Positions 38,201 to 52,592 are shown, numbered from the stretch's first letter. The stretch: 64,000 nucleotides of DNA from Zychaea mexicana (GCF_025766255.1 NW_026516725.1:124001-188000); one strand, 5' to 3'. The notes: generated by a model not told the origin, from the letters alone. A program made the numbers and translations.

Positions 38201-41200
38201 TCTTTTCTCCGTCTGAATCTAACGCAAAGTCCTTGGCGATGATATCACGAGTCGAAAAGGCCGCAATACTGACGGATCTTTCGACGATAGCATGAACAAC
38301 CTACATATTCAATTGTAAACGTTTAGCAAAACAGAAATAACCCAGTAATCTCTATTTCATCATACCTCTCGAACGCTCTGCAAAATGGATTGAACGACCA
38401 CACGTCTCAAGTCTGGTTCGGTACTGTACATGTTGATTTGTGAATTAAAGGTAATATAGGGTGCGATTTCGGCAAGCATGGTAGATAATTCTGGCTCAGC
38501 GTGCGATGATAGTGCAGCCTCTGCATCCGAGCCAGCGGTATGCACCGAGGAAGCAACCGTGGGCTTTCCAGGTGTTGTAGTTGCTAGGTGGTGTTCACCC
38601 AGTCTGCCAGCAGCTGAGATAGCTTTCTTTTTTGGACGTTCAGCGTTAAGTAAAGATGTAGGCTCGATTTCTAATGGTAAAAGTTTAGTTGAATACGACC
38701 CTTATTTTGCATTATCGTTGTGCAACAGAGAAAGACTTTACCTTCCAGCCCAACATCAAGACTTTTGCATAATACTTCAATCTCAAACTTCAAATTCAAC
38801 CGAAGGTCGGCTGAATGATATAGCTCGACCAATAGTTTCATTACTGCCATCAGCCATGGATTAGGCGGTCTAAATACGCGACTTTTGGCGCCTTGTTCAA
38901 GAACTTTGCACACGAATGGGATTATCACGATCAAACGCTTGCTGTCATAGCCCTCGAGCAATAGATCCTAAATGTTTAATACACAAATTAGTTTTCCCTT
39001 CCTTTTCCACCGTCAACAATAGAAAAGGAAATGTAGCCGATTACTTACCTTGAAAGACACATTCTTTTGCTTGAGTGGTCGATTTTTTGCAAGCGTCAGT
39101 CCGCCCAGCCATGCTCCCAGGTTTTTCAACAGACTACGTTCGCTGGATGAGGACGTTGTCTTGGCCGAATTGAGTAAGATTTTGATATTGGCAAAGGTCT
39201 CTCGAAGGACATGCTTGTACAAGAGAGGGCTTTCCAAAGCGTCCAACAGGAGGAGATAAAGCTCGTGGTAGTTGGGCTCGATGCTGGCGCGCTTGACGAC
39301 AAGATAATCACTGAACCATTGATATGATGATGCCTCTAATTGCTGCTTTAAATCCTCCAGTTTGGAATCAAAGTTGTCACGAGCAATATTGTTGATGATG
39401 AACAGAATCTTGTCCTGAATCTTTTCGTCTGGGGTGATGTATTCGGTATTGCCTTCATCATATGGCACTCCAGGAACGTACAACGCAGTGAACACCGGTT
39501 CAGAGACAGATCGTTCATCACCGCCGTGGCCGGCGCCAGTGACGGATAGTACTTTAGCCCCTGCTGCTACTCTTGCTGCGTTGTTATCCGCCACTGTTGG
39601 TTGAGATGCAGGACCTGCTGCTGCTGCTCGTGGTGTACTGCTACTACCAGCAGGATCCTGTTGTTGCTGCAATGCTCGTCGTACAAACTGAACAAGATCC
39701 GGACTGACTTGCTCCAGATAGGGGATCTGCAGCAGTTGGCGACAGTAATCAGGCCATTCAGGAATCTGGCCCTTGAAGCGCAACAAGGCCTGAATACCGA
39801 AATTGGACATTTTCGAGCCAGGCTCGTGGTTCTGTAAAGCATCAACAACGAGGCGCAGAGCAATCGGTAACGCCGCTGGTGGCATCAATCGGTTTTGGAT
39901 CATGGCGCCAAACAAGTTTGCGGTGATGGACAGTTCTTTATCAGGGTATTTGGTGAAAAAGTGATACTCGTCGAGAATATTGTGAATGATGCATTTGTAA
40001 ACGTCGTTTTCGTACTTGACTGGCGAAGAACTAAAGCGCATGAGCAAGTCGATCATTTGGTCCATCGTCAATGTGCCACTGTATAATCGTACGTAATATC
40101 CGTTCGCTTCGGCTTCAATCTCCTGAGATACGGCATTCGCATCTTCGGTATCGGCTCCTGCTCCAGTAGCACCTGTAGTGGCAGCAGCAGCAGCAGCACT
40201 GCCACCACTCGCACTGCCAACGTCAGCTTGAATTCCTGCACTGGCCAGATCGGGGTATACTCTGATGCTTTTGGTTTGCAGTTCCTTCAAGAGACTCTGC
40301 TCCTCGGGACTCATCGGGCTAAAAGGATCCAGTGAAATAAAAAAAAGATGAGTTGAAAAAGAGGAGTTAAATTTATAGCGCGAAAAAGATGCTGATAGAA
40401 AGGAAAATCATTTGATCAATGTGTTGGGCAACTTACCATTCAGATATAGTTTTCAAAAACGTAGCAACGGTGTCCAATGACAACGGGATAGTTGTCAATG
40501 GTGCGTTAGGATCCGTCCGCTTTTGCTCGGCAGTGACTTTTTGCTCAACGAACTCCAACGATGCCTGCACAAGCCCCTCTTTGCCCGAATGTAAAGTCTC
40601 ATAGAGCCATTTTGCCAAATTTAAATGCTGTCGTCGTGATGCCAAGGCTGCCATATCCATCGACATGAAAAATGGCAGATCAACCATGATGTCAGGGAAG
40701 ATCTAAATAGTTTTTTTTTTTCAAATTTGGTTATTTTTTACAGTATGAAGGAGCATGTTCACTTCACACGAGCATTTTATACAACACTAAACAAATAATG
40801 ACATACCTGCAATTCCATCACAATATCCATGACACGTGTCAGCGTTTTTGGATCCTTGTTGTACATTTCAATGAATCCTTGCTTCAGGAGCTCCGGGTTG
40901 GCCTGTTGAGCTTTGGCCAAAACTAATGTGCTGCTTGGGTTGCCCGCAAGGTAGTGTAAAAGGAGCTGCTTCAATAGCGGACGATGGAAAGAAAGCTTGA
41001 TTGGCTATTTGTATAATATATCTGTCAGTATCAGTATCCTGAAACTGGGATTTGAAAAAGTTATGCTTGGCTTACAATGAACAACATACCTGAATTTGCA
41101 CCATACCCAGGAACACCAATTCAGCGCTTTGATGAAGTAGCATGTCCAAAAACAGCTTGACGTCGTCCGTTGGGTTACTTTCGCCCATATTCAATACACA

Positions 41201-41726
41201 TTCGATGAGGTCTAAAGAGTTCAATTGGCTTTGAACCAGCTGCAATGCCATGGACCGGGTTTCTCTCGAGCATGACTTGAAGTCCTCCATCTCCATGACT
41301 TTTCTTTTTGAACAAGCCAACACATCAACAAGCTTTGCCGGTGCACTGATTATTCGATATAGCGCGCTCACTTGACCCTTGACGTTTTGCCACTTGCCAA
41401 AGAATTTATTTACCGGGAACGGATGTTGGTTCTGTATTATTTATCATCATCATCATCAGTACATATTACATCTATTAAACCACCCATTCCCTTTTCCCAA
41501 ATAATAACTATGAGAACTACAATTTTCACAAAGTTCCGTTACCTCTGAGCTACATTGCCATGCATGCACAAGGACGTTAAGACCCTCAGGATCATACAGA
41601 AAGAAGTCGTCGCAATCAAGGTTTTCAACCACCTTGAACCAATCCAGGCCGGGAGCCTACATATCGAATGGGAAACGTACAAGCATGTAAGTCCCTTTTT
41701 TCCATTGTACACGTAATATCGGCATC

Positions 41727-41758
<32 letters not shown>

Positions 41759-43305
41759 AGATCACTTGTTCTAAACTTTCGGTCGAATTAAAGAGAAAAC
41801 ATACCACTTCTGTCACTGCAGTTACAAAATTTTGTACATTCCAGCCATACAAGGGCGACTTGGTATCTCTTTCATTTTGAGACCGAGACATCACTGCGAG
41901 GGCTTGACCCACATCCCTTTCTGTAAGTTTCAATCCGCTGAGGATATTGAGAATTGATTCGATAGATTCGCAGCATTCGTTTCCGGAATTGAGTAGCTTA
42001 GCACCTAGCGCACTGCTTGCCGTCGTTGAAGTTGTTGGTGCAGACGCCAATTTTTCACTGTGTCCTCTAATAATGTTATATTGTAAGATACACATGATTA
42101 ATCATTCTTCACTAACTTTTACTACATATCCCCAAATATATCTAATTGAGATATATATATATATAACACGTACTTGTCTCTCATTTTTCCAATAATCTTC
42201 TCCTGTAATTCTTTTGCGCTTGGCTGCTGCTGTTCTCCCGACTTTTCCACGAGAGCTGATACTAAGTGAGTAAGTTCTTTTTGTTGTTGTTGTTGTTCCG
42301 TGCCCAGTAGGTTATCCACGCCAGCGTCAATCAGTTTGAGAGTCCAAAGAGCAAGCGGTTGTAACGATCCTCCAAAGTTACCAGCTGCTATGATAGTTGT
42401 TGCACCGCTTATGCTTCGAGTTGCTATTATTTGTGCTAGAAGTAATAGAATGGTTCCCAAGATATCAATAATTCGTAAGTTTTATTTTCCTTTTTTCTCC
42501 CTTCTCATCGCACTGTCACCATGTCACTCGTAGTGGTAATGTCACTCTTTGCACTTTTTCGATACCATCCCCCATCCCAACCCCTTTACAAACAAACAAC
42601 AACGTGTAACTAAATAATGAAAAAAAAAAGAAACTCTTACCTTGAGATGCAATGGCTTCTTGAACGTCGACCAGGAGAGATGTTGAATAAAGGAATTGAT
42701 CAAAAGCGTCAAGTTCGAGATGTTCAAAGAGGAGAGCCAGATCCACACGCGTATTGGCGTCTTGTTGACAAAAGAGTTGAAGTGCGTGTGCAAAAGCAAT
42801 AGCGTTCTCTTTGGTTGCAAATGTGCCTGTGTCTTTTAAGAGGCGAAGGAGTTGAGGTTGCGTGCGTTTTTTCGCTTGTAGAGGTTGTTGTTTAAATATT
42901 TCAATTAAAATGTGACGGTAAAGGTATTCTCGTATATCGTTTCCGTGGGTTTCGAGCAGCTATTAAAAATATATATAATAACGATAGAACGCAGATGATG
43001 ACAAAAAAATATTTACTTAATTTACAAAGATAAAATGAAAACAGAAAAAGAGAAAGAGAGAAAGAGAGAAAGACATGCAAGGAGGAAGAAGAAGAAGAAG
43101 AAAAGAAAAATAAAATAAAATATACAAAATAGTTTACCGAGCGAATCTCTGATGCGTTCCTTGCATAGTTCTCGTTGCTTAGATTGGATAATAATAGGAC
43201 GACCTGTGCCTTGACAATGCGTACAAGACTCGATCGTTGTGATCGCGTAGATAATGAATTATAAGAGGGAGGGCTCGTGTTACTAAGTTCTGATCCACTA
43301 CTCAT
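35292..43305 (-). CDS. NOT1: NOT1, CCR4-NOT complex scaffold
   Basis: Scaffold of the CCR4-NOT deadenylase complex, which shortens mRNA poly(A) tails. The first ATG in frame is at 43305 ([20 protein letters not shown]); upstream only a TTG extends the frame. HEAT-like N-terminal exons run from 43.3 to 40.4 kb. The big exon 39013-40314 holds the TTP-binding MIF4G-like domain ([37 protein letters not shown]) and the CAF1-binding MIF4G domain ([40 protein letters not shown]). DUF3819/CNOT9-binding helices follow at 36.3-38.5 kb ([20 protein letters not shown]). The C-terminal NOT1 domain binds NOT2/NOT3 ([40 protein letters not shown]) and ends at 35292. About fifteen introns; protein near 2,200 residues. 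Low-complexity Ala/Gln stretches separate domains. Assignment is certain; edges of the small 5' exons are approximate. Confidence 0.95.
41730..41758. repeat. CA microsatellite in NOT1 intron
   Basis: About fourteen CA units lie in an intron of NOT1. No function is implied. Confidence 0.9.
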
Positions 43306-46300
43306 GCTTCCAAAGAGAGGGATCAATCATGGACCATGGTACTTTTTTCGCGTAGAAGTTTTTTTTTGGTGGGTAAGAAAAAAAAAGAAGAGGGTACAGC
43401 GGGATTTCATTTCGAACAAAATGCTTACGTACTTGTTGCTGCCGCGTGAGCTTCTCGTATCATGATGCATATGAAGCCTACGATGCAGCATAATTCAGAT
43501 GTATACTATTATTCAGTTAAAGATAGCCTATTTGGATATGCTCTTATCATACGATGGTACATAATTTTTGCAACGTATTAAGCATTCAACATAGAGTGGA
43601 CTCCATGAAATCAAGGATACTGAAGTGGAGGTTGACACACAAAATTTGGGTTTCTTAATGTTTTTTCTCTCTTTTGTCTTTATTACAAAATACTTTTATC
43701 TTTAAAACATCCTTACATTCACTTTTGTATCAAATAAGCGTCTGCTCTCTCATTTTTGTCTGTACAATTAATCAACTCGTTAATATGATGACTGTTACAT
43801 ACATAGAACATCCAATATTGATCATTCACACTCTATCTTCTGAAAACCAGATATAATCTGTAAATGGGCTGGCTGTCAATGTGCCGCACATTTAAACAAT
43901 AAGAGAGCCTCTATTCTTTTCGTTTTGTTGATCCACGGGTTATCCATTGTTATACCTCTAACAAAAACAATTTAGATACTGCAGAGGAGAAGTGTATCAT
44001 CGGTTGCTTAGCTCACAAAGCATCAGTCGACTAGCAGGCTTCAGGTGATTCCATGGGAGGCCCGAACAAGATACTGCATGCGCTGTCGAGCCCAGTACGT
44101 ACATACTAGTACAGACCGTTGTCAAGCAGAATAAAACCATCGGGAGGCAAGTGACCAAAGATCGTGCTGCGATTATTACCAACTTATCTTTGTTGAGAGA
44201 ACCGTTGTTGTGAACAATGCTGCAAGGCCGATGGCTGCCCAGGATGTGCTTCCTTGGTGAATTGCTCTATATGCCCCAAGAACCTCGCAGAAACAGGCAA
44301 TTGAGTTCTTGGAGCTCGTTGACGTTCGGTACACAACATGTAATTGTTTCGCCTTCTCTCATTATACGTTCTCAGCCTATGTTTGTACATATGGTAAATG
44401 TAAAGGGTAGTCTATCCAAACTGATAGAATCATCAAAGTTACATATAAACTTGACTTGTAAAAATCTATACCGTAGTTCTCGCACTCAAGAAATGGTGAT
44501 TGTTGGTTGATTGTGCGGCACTACATAAAGCTATGTTCGATGACACGCTGAAAAGCAGTATGACCATCGCGCCTGACCACCTTCAGCAGCTTTTCCGACT
44601 TCTGTCCGCAAGTCGTGTCACATCGATCGACTTTCGACGACTGCTCGCTATGTGGAGCCATTATGGCCAAGCACCTGATCCACCGACTATTCCAACATTG
44701 ACAAGCATTCGTATCAGACACCCGGACATTGGCGCAAAAGACGGCTCGGCTAGAAGATATTTAAAATGTTAACAGATGTATTCGTTGACCGCTGTCTCAA
44801 CCTCAACACGCTTATCGTTACTCCTTGGCAAACCACCGAGGAAAAGATTCTGCGATTAGGGCAATCTGTGCTCCCACGATCCCCAACAGTACTGTTGTAA
44901 AAAACTATACATATCCAAGCAACCATCCCTCTACCGCATTACTGCATTATCTTTGAAAGTTTTGTAGTTTTCTTTTGCTTTTGTATATTAAGATACAGTA
45001 ATGTTTGTATAAAGCTCCAGTCAGTGTGACAGCAATTTAGTAGATATCATACTAGTATTCGCGCTGTTGTGCTTAACGTTTGGGAGTTCAGTACTATGGT
45101 ATAAAGCTCACTATAGTCCGACATCTGACGCATGGCGCACTTTTTTGTTATTTATACTTGTTCTGTGATGTTTACAGCACTACTACGGGAACACTACATA
45201 GTACATATGTACCATGTGGAATTGTGATGAGAGCGAACCCTGGCATACGCACTATGTATGACTTATCATTCCTGCTGGTCGCAACACCGAGAATATTAGT
45301 TTTGCAATGCCCTATGATATTGATTATCTTCTGTGATCGTTGTTCGTTCAATCAATAGCGGTTGTGCTCAAGAGTAACGTAATATCAGAGTTAGGTATCC
45401 ATATGGGTTTCCGTAACCTTATTTTGGCGAAAGAAGAGTTATCAGAATTTGTTATAGCAATATCGAAGGCATGCTGTCGACACTTTGCAGAGCTTGTAAA
45501 GTTGCTCTTATAAAAAATCACATAAACTACACCGCAACTACATTGGTAGAAAAGTATCGACAGCTATACATGTACGTATACGCGTCGACATTTTACAGTG
45601 TTACTTGGTGACTACTTTGTACCTTATAGGTCGATTGCACAACTTGCTAGCTTCGCGAGTGCGTCATCATCATCATCATCAGGTCTGCCGCGGACGCCTA
45701 ACCGCTCATCGACTTGATGACTGTAGGAGAGCTTAATAAACTGCCTAACAGCCACAAAGGGTCCCAAAGACAAAACGAAAATTGGCTCAAGAAGAACAAA
45801 GTAAGAGGATGGACGCTTCTGCGGTAACTGGCATGGAAAAACCGTTACAAACGGTTGGTGAAAGTATACGATTTTCCTCTGTATATTAGATCACGACTGT
45901 ACTAAACGTACAACGCATTTCATTGTTTTGAAAATTTGACGGAGTGTTACTTTGGTTGGTCGAACTCGACACCTTTTAATTAATAGCATCCCCTATCGAT
46001 GACTTGTGAATGTAAAAGCGTTCTTTTCCTTCTTTATACCTCAGCTGAACGTAGCACTTGGAATGTAAGTTTTCACAATTAGGCTTGTGGTATTGAACGC
46101 TGAATACGTATATTACATAGAAAACCGTCGACTATACGGCAATTAATCTGTATTATAAACTGGAGTCACAAAAATAAAGAATATATACAGGGGAATGATA
46201 GCCAACGAGAGCAAGAAGCATGGACTATCATGCTATGTTGTTTGATAATTTGTAATCTGCCTCTATTTCAGATTAAAATGCTTTTTTCTTTTGTGGAGAA

Positions 46301-47062
46301 TGGAGGTGCTCTAACTAAGTGATGTACATCGTAAAGTAGAGCGCCTATATCATACATGGTTCATAAGCACTTACGTGACTATTTCAATAAGCTCAAGGTT
46401 TTTGGAGAGCAAACCGATTTCTGTAGAGAGCGCAGTGGATTGCGGATCAGTGTTGTCTGGGAGGGTATGTATTGCTATAAGGTGCACCAGGTGGCTGATC
46501 TCAGTGTGGAGCTTATGGAGAGTGTACATCATAATGTGTGCATTTGACAAGAACCAAACTCCTATCAATAGTTGTTGTTGTTGTTGTCAGGACCCATTAC
46601 GCAAAAACGGTAAAGTATGCGACTTGTTTAAAATATGAACTAGTCATATCTTTATCAGGTCTTTCCTGTCAAGATTAAGCTTAAGCTGGTGTAAATAGGG
46701 ATTTTATGGTCGTCTAATAACAAATTCTGTCTATTCACGATGCGACTTGGGCTTGTTGTTCCTGTAATTTTCTCTAGCTTTTGCGACGTGCACCCATTAC
46801 GAAATTTGCCGCTGCATTTAAAAAATGGGGTTGCCATATGAAGTTGGGTGAAGCGTGCGATTTACCCAGTTCTTGCTCCTCCTAGCTCTTAGTAGCACTA
46901 GTGCAGCACTTTTTCTCTCTTCCCCCCCCCTCCCCTCAACCTTGTTGTACTAGAACCTTAGTAGGCTACCCACTTTTTATTTCGGCCTTTATTCCTTACT
47001 CCTCTTTACTTTATTCCACTTTTTTGTTGTTTCTTCCTCCCTTATACACATACACACATACG
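43306..47062. other. NOT1 / Rab-GAP divergent intergenic region
   Basis: 3.8 kb between two start codons pointing apart. The outer few hundred bases should be the NOT1 and Rab-GAP promoters; a CT/C-rich block at 46,910-46,940 lies upstream of the Rab-GAP. The middle contains F-box/LRR-like debris (separate entry). 45.0-46.9 kb is AT-rich with a short CAT run at 45,666-45,681 and no supported gene. Confidence 0.45.
44500..44900 (+). pseudogene. F-box/LRR C-terminal remnant
   Basis: Two adjoining frames on the plus strand read like the leucine-rich tail of an F-box/LRR protein: HLQQLFRLLSASRVTSIDFR and PTIPTLTSIRIRHPDIG. A frame change near 44,767 then gives MLTDVFVDRCLNLNTLIVTP, ending at a TAA at 44,898-44,900. 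Sequence from 44,000 to 44,500 also has coding-like snatches but many stops. I interpret this as a decayed member of the same family as the fragment at 30.4-30.75 kb; the family call rests on overall pattern only. Confidence 0.35.
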
Positions 47063-47071
47063 ATGCAATAA
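47063..47071 (+). promoter_or_regulatory. two-codon uORF overlapping the Rab-GAP start
   Basis: ATG CAA TAA begins eight bases before the main start codon. Its stop shares the final A with the main ATG (TAATG), in a different frame. A scanning ribosome would meet this minimal uORF first, if the transcript starts upstream of it, so it could dampen or tune translation by termination-reinitiation. Confidence 0.5.
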
Positions 47072-50000
47072 TGACGAACCCGTCGACTGATCCCGCATTT
47101 AACATATTTACGCTCCCGACAAACGTCGAATCGTTCATTAGCCCGTTCTGGGAAACCTTGCAGGAGAATAACCATTTTTTACTGCAACGGATAAAAACAC
47201 GCAAGAGTTCAATTATGCGCAATGTGCTGGGCACTGTGCAGAATGTGTAAGCTTCTTCTTTTTTTTTCGTTGTCTAACAACAGGAATGGAGAGAGAGAGA
47301 GAGAGCTATTGCAATTGACAAATATATACGTCTTGTTGTTTTATAAAAAAGACTTGATACAAAGCAATCGCCATACCGTATCCTATATCGACGTGCAAAC
47401 GGTACTTGTCTCCAAGTCGCAGTAGGAGAGACAGAGAAACAAACGGATCTAGCCTGGCGTTGGATCGAGGGTACATACATATCTCGTATTTCTATATAGT
47501 TGCATTTATATATGCAAATGGACTGTATAAAGTCTTTTGATATGGTCTGGACTCATATTTGTTTCTCTAAAACACAATATAGCCAATCTACTACCTCCGT
47601 TGACCGTGTTGGAAGATGGTGAGAAAGAAGAATTTGTTGCTACCAAGGTAAATTCCATTGTCACACGGAGAGGTATGTAGTATATATGCTTTGCGTTTCC
47701 GGGAGTATGTTATAAATATAGATTCACCGTGCGTTTCATTTTTGCTTAAATTATATCTTTCGCCATCCATGAATATAAATAGATGCTGGAACGGATGAAA
47801 TCTCGACCGACGAAAAAGTACGCACAGCATCACGAAGCTTTCGTCAAACGTTCAATGTTCCTCCTATCGAGCGTCTTGTAAACTGTGAGTAAACGCACAG
47901 CCGAGGAGGCGAGGGAGACAGAAGGAATGATCTTTGCTAAGAATGCTTTACCGGCATAGATTATTCATGCGCTTATTATACCAACCGATTCACGAGCCAA
48001 GGCTGGCTTTATATCAGCGAGAATTACGTCGCATTCTATTCTTATCTACTGGGCTACGAGACAAAGCTGCTTGTAGAACTAAAGGCTATCCAAGATATCC
48101 GTAAGGAAAAGTCAAAACGAGGTGTATTTTCGGATGCGATCAAATTGGTGATGAAAGATAAGACCGAGGTAACAAGAATCTCATTTCAAGAAGCATATGG
48201 GAAAATACAGTTTTATTTTTTTTGCTGAGCCCGTTACTGGATGATTTATTAGCATTTTTTCTCCAATCTCTTCAAACGGGATCAGGTAAGCACTTGCTAT
48301 CCGCACATACAATCCCCCCCTCCCCCTCAAAAAGAACTTGTCGAATCCTGTGATCATTTCCGCTTTCAGCTAGATCAGCTTGATAGAGCTGTACCGACGG
48401 ATCAGAAAATATTTGTTTATTGACACACTGCTATTTCCCAGGTGTATGACACACTTGTGCAATTGACAGGCCTGGCAATGCAACGGGTGCTGAAGAGTAC
48501 AGCACTAGAACAGGCGCCAGGTGGCGAAATTTCGATCGATATTCGAGACAGTGACATTGATGCGGCTAGCGACAAAGACCTGACAATGACAAAGGTGGGG
48601 GCTTTGCCCGCGTCCGAAATCCGCAAAATGATGCAGCCGCTGAAAATGGATTTGGAAGCACAAAAACGCGACGAACGATTCCGTGCACGGTTCCGGTTAC
48701 CAGCGACCGAGCCACTCTTGATGAATGTCAGCGCCGCCCATTTCATTGAAACGGAAGAGGGTGACGAGAAACGAATTCACGGTCGGATGTGTCTCTCGGA
48801 AGCGTTCTTGACCTTCAGCTCAACCGACAGAGGTCAATACTACGAAGCAATCATACCCCTTTACACCATCCGTCGAGTAGAACGATTGAATGAAAAGATT
48901 CATCCTTTTGCGATAAAGCTTGTAAACTGGCACCAGGCTCATACGCAATTCCGTCTCAACGTGTAAGATCCTATTATTATCTGGAGATAGTGTCAAAGAT
49001 GTCTGCAATTGGTGTGAAGTGTTAAGAAAGCGGGGTGGGGGGGGGGAGATGTTGATCTATGTGGATCATGCGGATTTCTTATATGTGAATTTTTAAAACC
49101 ATCCTAGTTCGAAACAACAGTATGAAGAATTCTCAAATCGACTCACTGCCAATCTGCGCAAGCAAATCAAATCTATGAAGATGCTTAAACGATTCTTGAC
49201 CACGTGTCCGTCAGAGCTTGTCGTTGCTGATAAGACAAATACAGAAATCGATCAATCACCTGGTGGACTTGGTCTCACCTTTGGGTTCCCTGGTGATGCA
49301 AAGAAACTCAAGGACAAAAGCAAAATGAAGTTATGGAAGAAATATTTCAATGGTAAAAAAAAAGGTGGCTTTACATGAGCCGATGTGTTATTTTTCTGGA
49401 ACCAGAAACAAAAAAAAAAAAAAAAAAACGGGGAACTTTTAACGTGAATAGTAACTTGATTTGTATGACTTGAAAAAAAAGAGTACGGCCGAAATTTGAC
49501 CATCGTCAAGACTGCACAGTTTGGTCGACTCGTCCGTGTTGGCTTACCGAACCGTTTACGCGGCGAAATATGGGAAACGTGCTCCGGCTCTATCCATCAG
49601 CGATTCATGAATCAGGGCTTATACACTAGAATTCTGGAGGAAAATAAGGATAAGACTTCGTTTAGTCTGGAGGAAATCGAAAAGGATTTGAATAGGTAAA
49701 GAAAGAAGGCATTTGAAACAGGTACAGTGTTTGTGGGTTACTAACTAGACATTCGCGTTGACTTGGGCCACTGTGTGCAGATCCTTACCAGAGTACTCTG
49801 CATACCAAACTCCTCAAGGCATTGATAGCTTACGTCGAGTTTTGAGTGCATATTCTTGGAAGGATCCCGAGCTTGGCTACTGTCAAGCCATGAATATTGT
49901 TACGTCGGCCATCTTAATGTAAGTCTTGTTCTATTGATGTAAGAGCGGCGGAAAGAATAATGGCAACGACGGTGTATACTAATCCGATACATGTATAGTT

Positions 50001-52185
50001 ATATGAGTGAAGAGCAAGCTTTCTATACGCTGAGTGTACTATGTGACGATATGTTGCCCGGATACTATAGTACATCCATGTACGGCGCTTTGCTAGACCA
50101 GATTATTTTTGAGCACTTGCTAGAAAGCACCATGCCTGTATTATTCAACCACTTTAAAAAGACGGATATCCAGCTCTCAGTCGCTTGCTTGCCCTGGTTT
50201 TTAAGTCTTTATATCAATTCGATGCCTCTACTGTTTGCCTTCCGAGTCCTTGATTGTTTCTTTATGGATGGTCCCAAGATTTTGTTCCAAATTGGGTATG
50301 TAAAGATGTGTATATATATATATATACCACGAAGGAGTAATTTTTAAAGACAAACCTGTGCTAACGCCACTTTGTAAACAAAACAGGTTAGGTATGTTGT
50401 ATACATTGGATAGCAGGTTATGTGTGGAAAATCATGTTATTGACGGACAGAAATAAAAAACAGCTATTCTCAAGATCAACGGTGACGATTTGATGCGCAC
50501 GTCTGACGATGGTGCTTTTATGGATGTACTCAAAAAGTACTTTAACTCGCTGCATGAGCCGCTCTATCCGGATTCTGAGAACGTGAAAGCGCGAACGTTA
50601 ACGGTAAGCGATAGTAGTATTAGTAGTAGTTTGGATTGGACAGTACTTGTGTGCGTGTGGGACCCCCTGCCGTTTCTAACTTGATTGTGTATATAAAGCG
50701 ATTCAACGAGCTATTACTTGTCGCATATCGTGAATTCAGCATTATCAGCGACGAAAAAATCCGAGAACTTCGACAAACGCATCAACTCAAGGTTGTTGCT
50801 GGCATTGAGTCATTTGCCAAACGGTCGACGATTAGGAACATTGATGAAACAGCTGGTTTTTCTAAAGAGGAAATGGGTATCTTGTACGACAAATTCTACA
50901 ATGTCCTATATTACCGCCAAAAGCAACAACAAAAGGGCGATCGAATGGATTATTCAGCGTTTGAAAAGTTCATTGGCACTTTGGCCGATTGGGCCAAGTT
51001 CCCCATGTCGGAACATCCAAGCGACCAGGATGAACGACAAAATAAGGTTGGTAAAACGTTTATGGTGCGACTCTATAAAAAGTTTGATCGAGGCGACCAA
51101 GGCAGCGTGAATCTCCAGGTAAAAGATTTTTGTATTACATTGCATTGAATCAACTCTCTCGGTTAAACCAATTAACCCTAACTAACGCACAAAAAAAAAC
51201 AACAATGATCAGGATGCAATTATTGGTCTGGGTTCGATTCTCAAAGGAAACCACAACGATCAAATCTCGTTGTTCTTTGAGTTACACGACGTGGATAAGG
51301 ACGATTATCTGAATCGAGACGAACTGTTGCAATTCTCAGAAACGCTACTATGGGTATTCCGGGATCAGCCTGACGACGATGAGGGACAGCATCTGCATGC
51401 CGTGTCGACGTTCCTACGAAACGCATTTGAGTATTCTGAAGTCAAAGAGGAAGGCTCGCAAGAAAAGTTTCTTTCACTCGCATCATTAAGGTATATTTGT
51501 TTTTCTTTTTAAAAAGAGAGATACTTTTTGATGATAACTGATTCAACAATTGCATTTTGTATCTAGAATGCTTGTCTTGGCGGATGAAGTACTCGAAACC
51601 TTTTTCGAGCATGAGTTCTCGAGCTCGTTCCGATTGGTGGAAAAGGCCGTTGAAAAGCAACGTAGTCTTGGCAGAGAAATCTTTGACAGTTTATTTGCCA
51701 CAGGGGTCAGGTTTGCCAACAGTCGACCCAAGGTTCTGCCGCCATCATCACCCACCAGTGTTTCATCTCCCACAGGCAGCGCCAGCAATACCAGTGCGGC
51801 ATCATTGTCTACATTGTCTCCACAGGTTACCATAAAGGATGCTAGTAGTGCTGCAACGGAACAGACGCCGACGTCCTCCCCAAGCCCCGCTTCCTCCCCC
51901 GCAGATGCGACCAGTAACAGCAGCACTGCTTCTACTGCTGCTGCTGCTACTGCTGCTGCTGCTGCTGCTGAGCATGAGCCACACAAGCCAGAAGAGGAAA
52001 AGACCAAGAAGCCGGATGAGGCTAAAAGGAACGATAAGAATGGCGATGGTGCTGATGTCACTGCAGCACACACTCAGAGCGACGATGAGGACGATGACGA
52101 GGACGATGACGATGAAGAAGGAGGGGATGTCTTGGAAGAAGTGGATAGGTTACTCAAGGAATATGGAGACGACGATGAAAATTAA
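47071..52185 (+). CDS. GYP2: GRAM-TBC-EF-hand Rab GTPase-activating protein
   Basis: Rab GAP of the yeast Gyp2/Mdr1 and animal TBC1D8/TBC1D9 type; it speeds GTP hydrolysis on Rab proteins at endomembranes. About fifteen exons, near 1,200 residues. A first GRAM lipid-binding domain lies at 47.96-48.3 kb ([40 protein letters not shown]). A second is at 48.66-48.97 kb ([35 protein letters not shown]). The TBC domain runs from 49.5 to 50.6 kb ([17 protein letters not shown]). It has the arginine finger in IEKDLNR and the glutamine finger in GYCQAMN, so it should be catalytically competent. An EF-hand-like loop ([12 protein letters not shown]) follows at about 51.28-51.33 kb. The C-terminus is low-complexity and strongly acidic. 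The start is preceded by a tiny overlapping uORF. It precedes the Rho GEF on the same strand by 0.4 kb. Confidence 0.93.
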
Positions 52186-52592
52186 CCGCCCGCACTGTGA
52201 ATTTTTCATTTCTATCTTCTTTCCCTCTTTCCTTTTTTAATTAACTGGGTTCATCCCAAAAGCCTCAACGCACCCACCTCCTTTCATTCACTCAAATCCC
52301 CACCCACCCCCCCTGCGTATATATTGCCTTAACTTACCCTCTACTGCTGTTGGCTCTCTATAAAGTGGCTGGTGCTTATAGCTTTGTGTGTGTGTGTGTA
52401 TTCTCAAAACTAAAGACAAATTACACAGAAAAAACAAAACAAAACAAAACAGATAACAGCACGTTAGACTCGTTCAGGTCCTCTCCCCTTTTAGCCTGTC
52501 TTTCTATATTTTTCTTCTTTTTCTTCTTTCTTTTTTTGTCCCCTTCATTCTGCCTTTTTCCACTTTGTTAACAACCTAGTTTTCAAAACCAC
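52186..52592. promoter_or_regulatory. spacer between Rab-GAP and Rho-GEF
   Basis: About 400 bp, pyrimidine-rich (CCCACCTCC and CTTTTTCTTC tracts), holding the Rab-GAP 3' end and the Rho-GEF promoter and leader. No other feature. Confidence 0.5.

Noticed and set aside
51543..52073. 176-codon minus-strand frame rich in Ser/Ala/Val
   Set aside because: Antisense of the low-complexity acidic C-terminus of the Rab-GAP.
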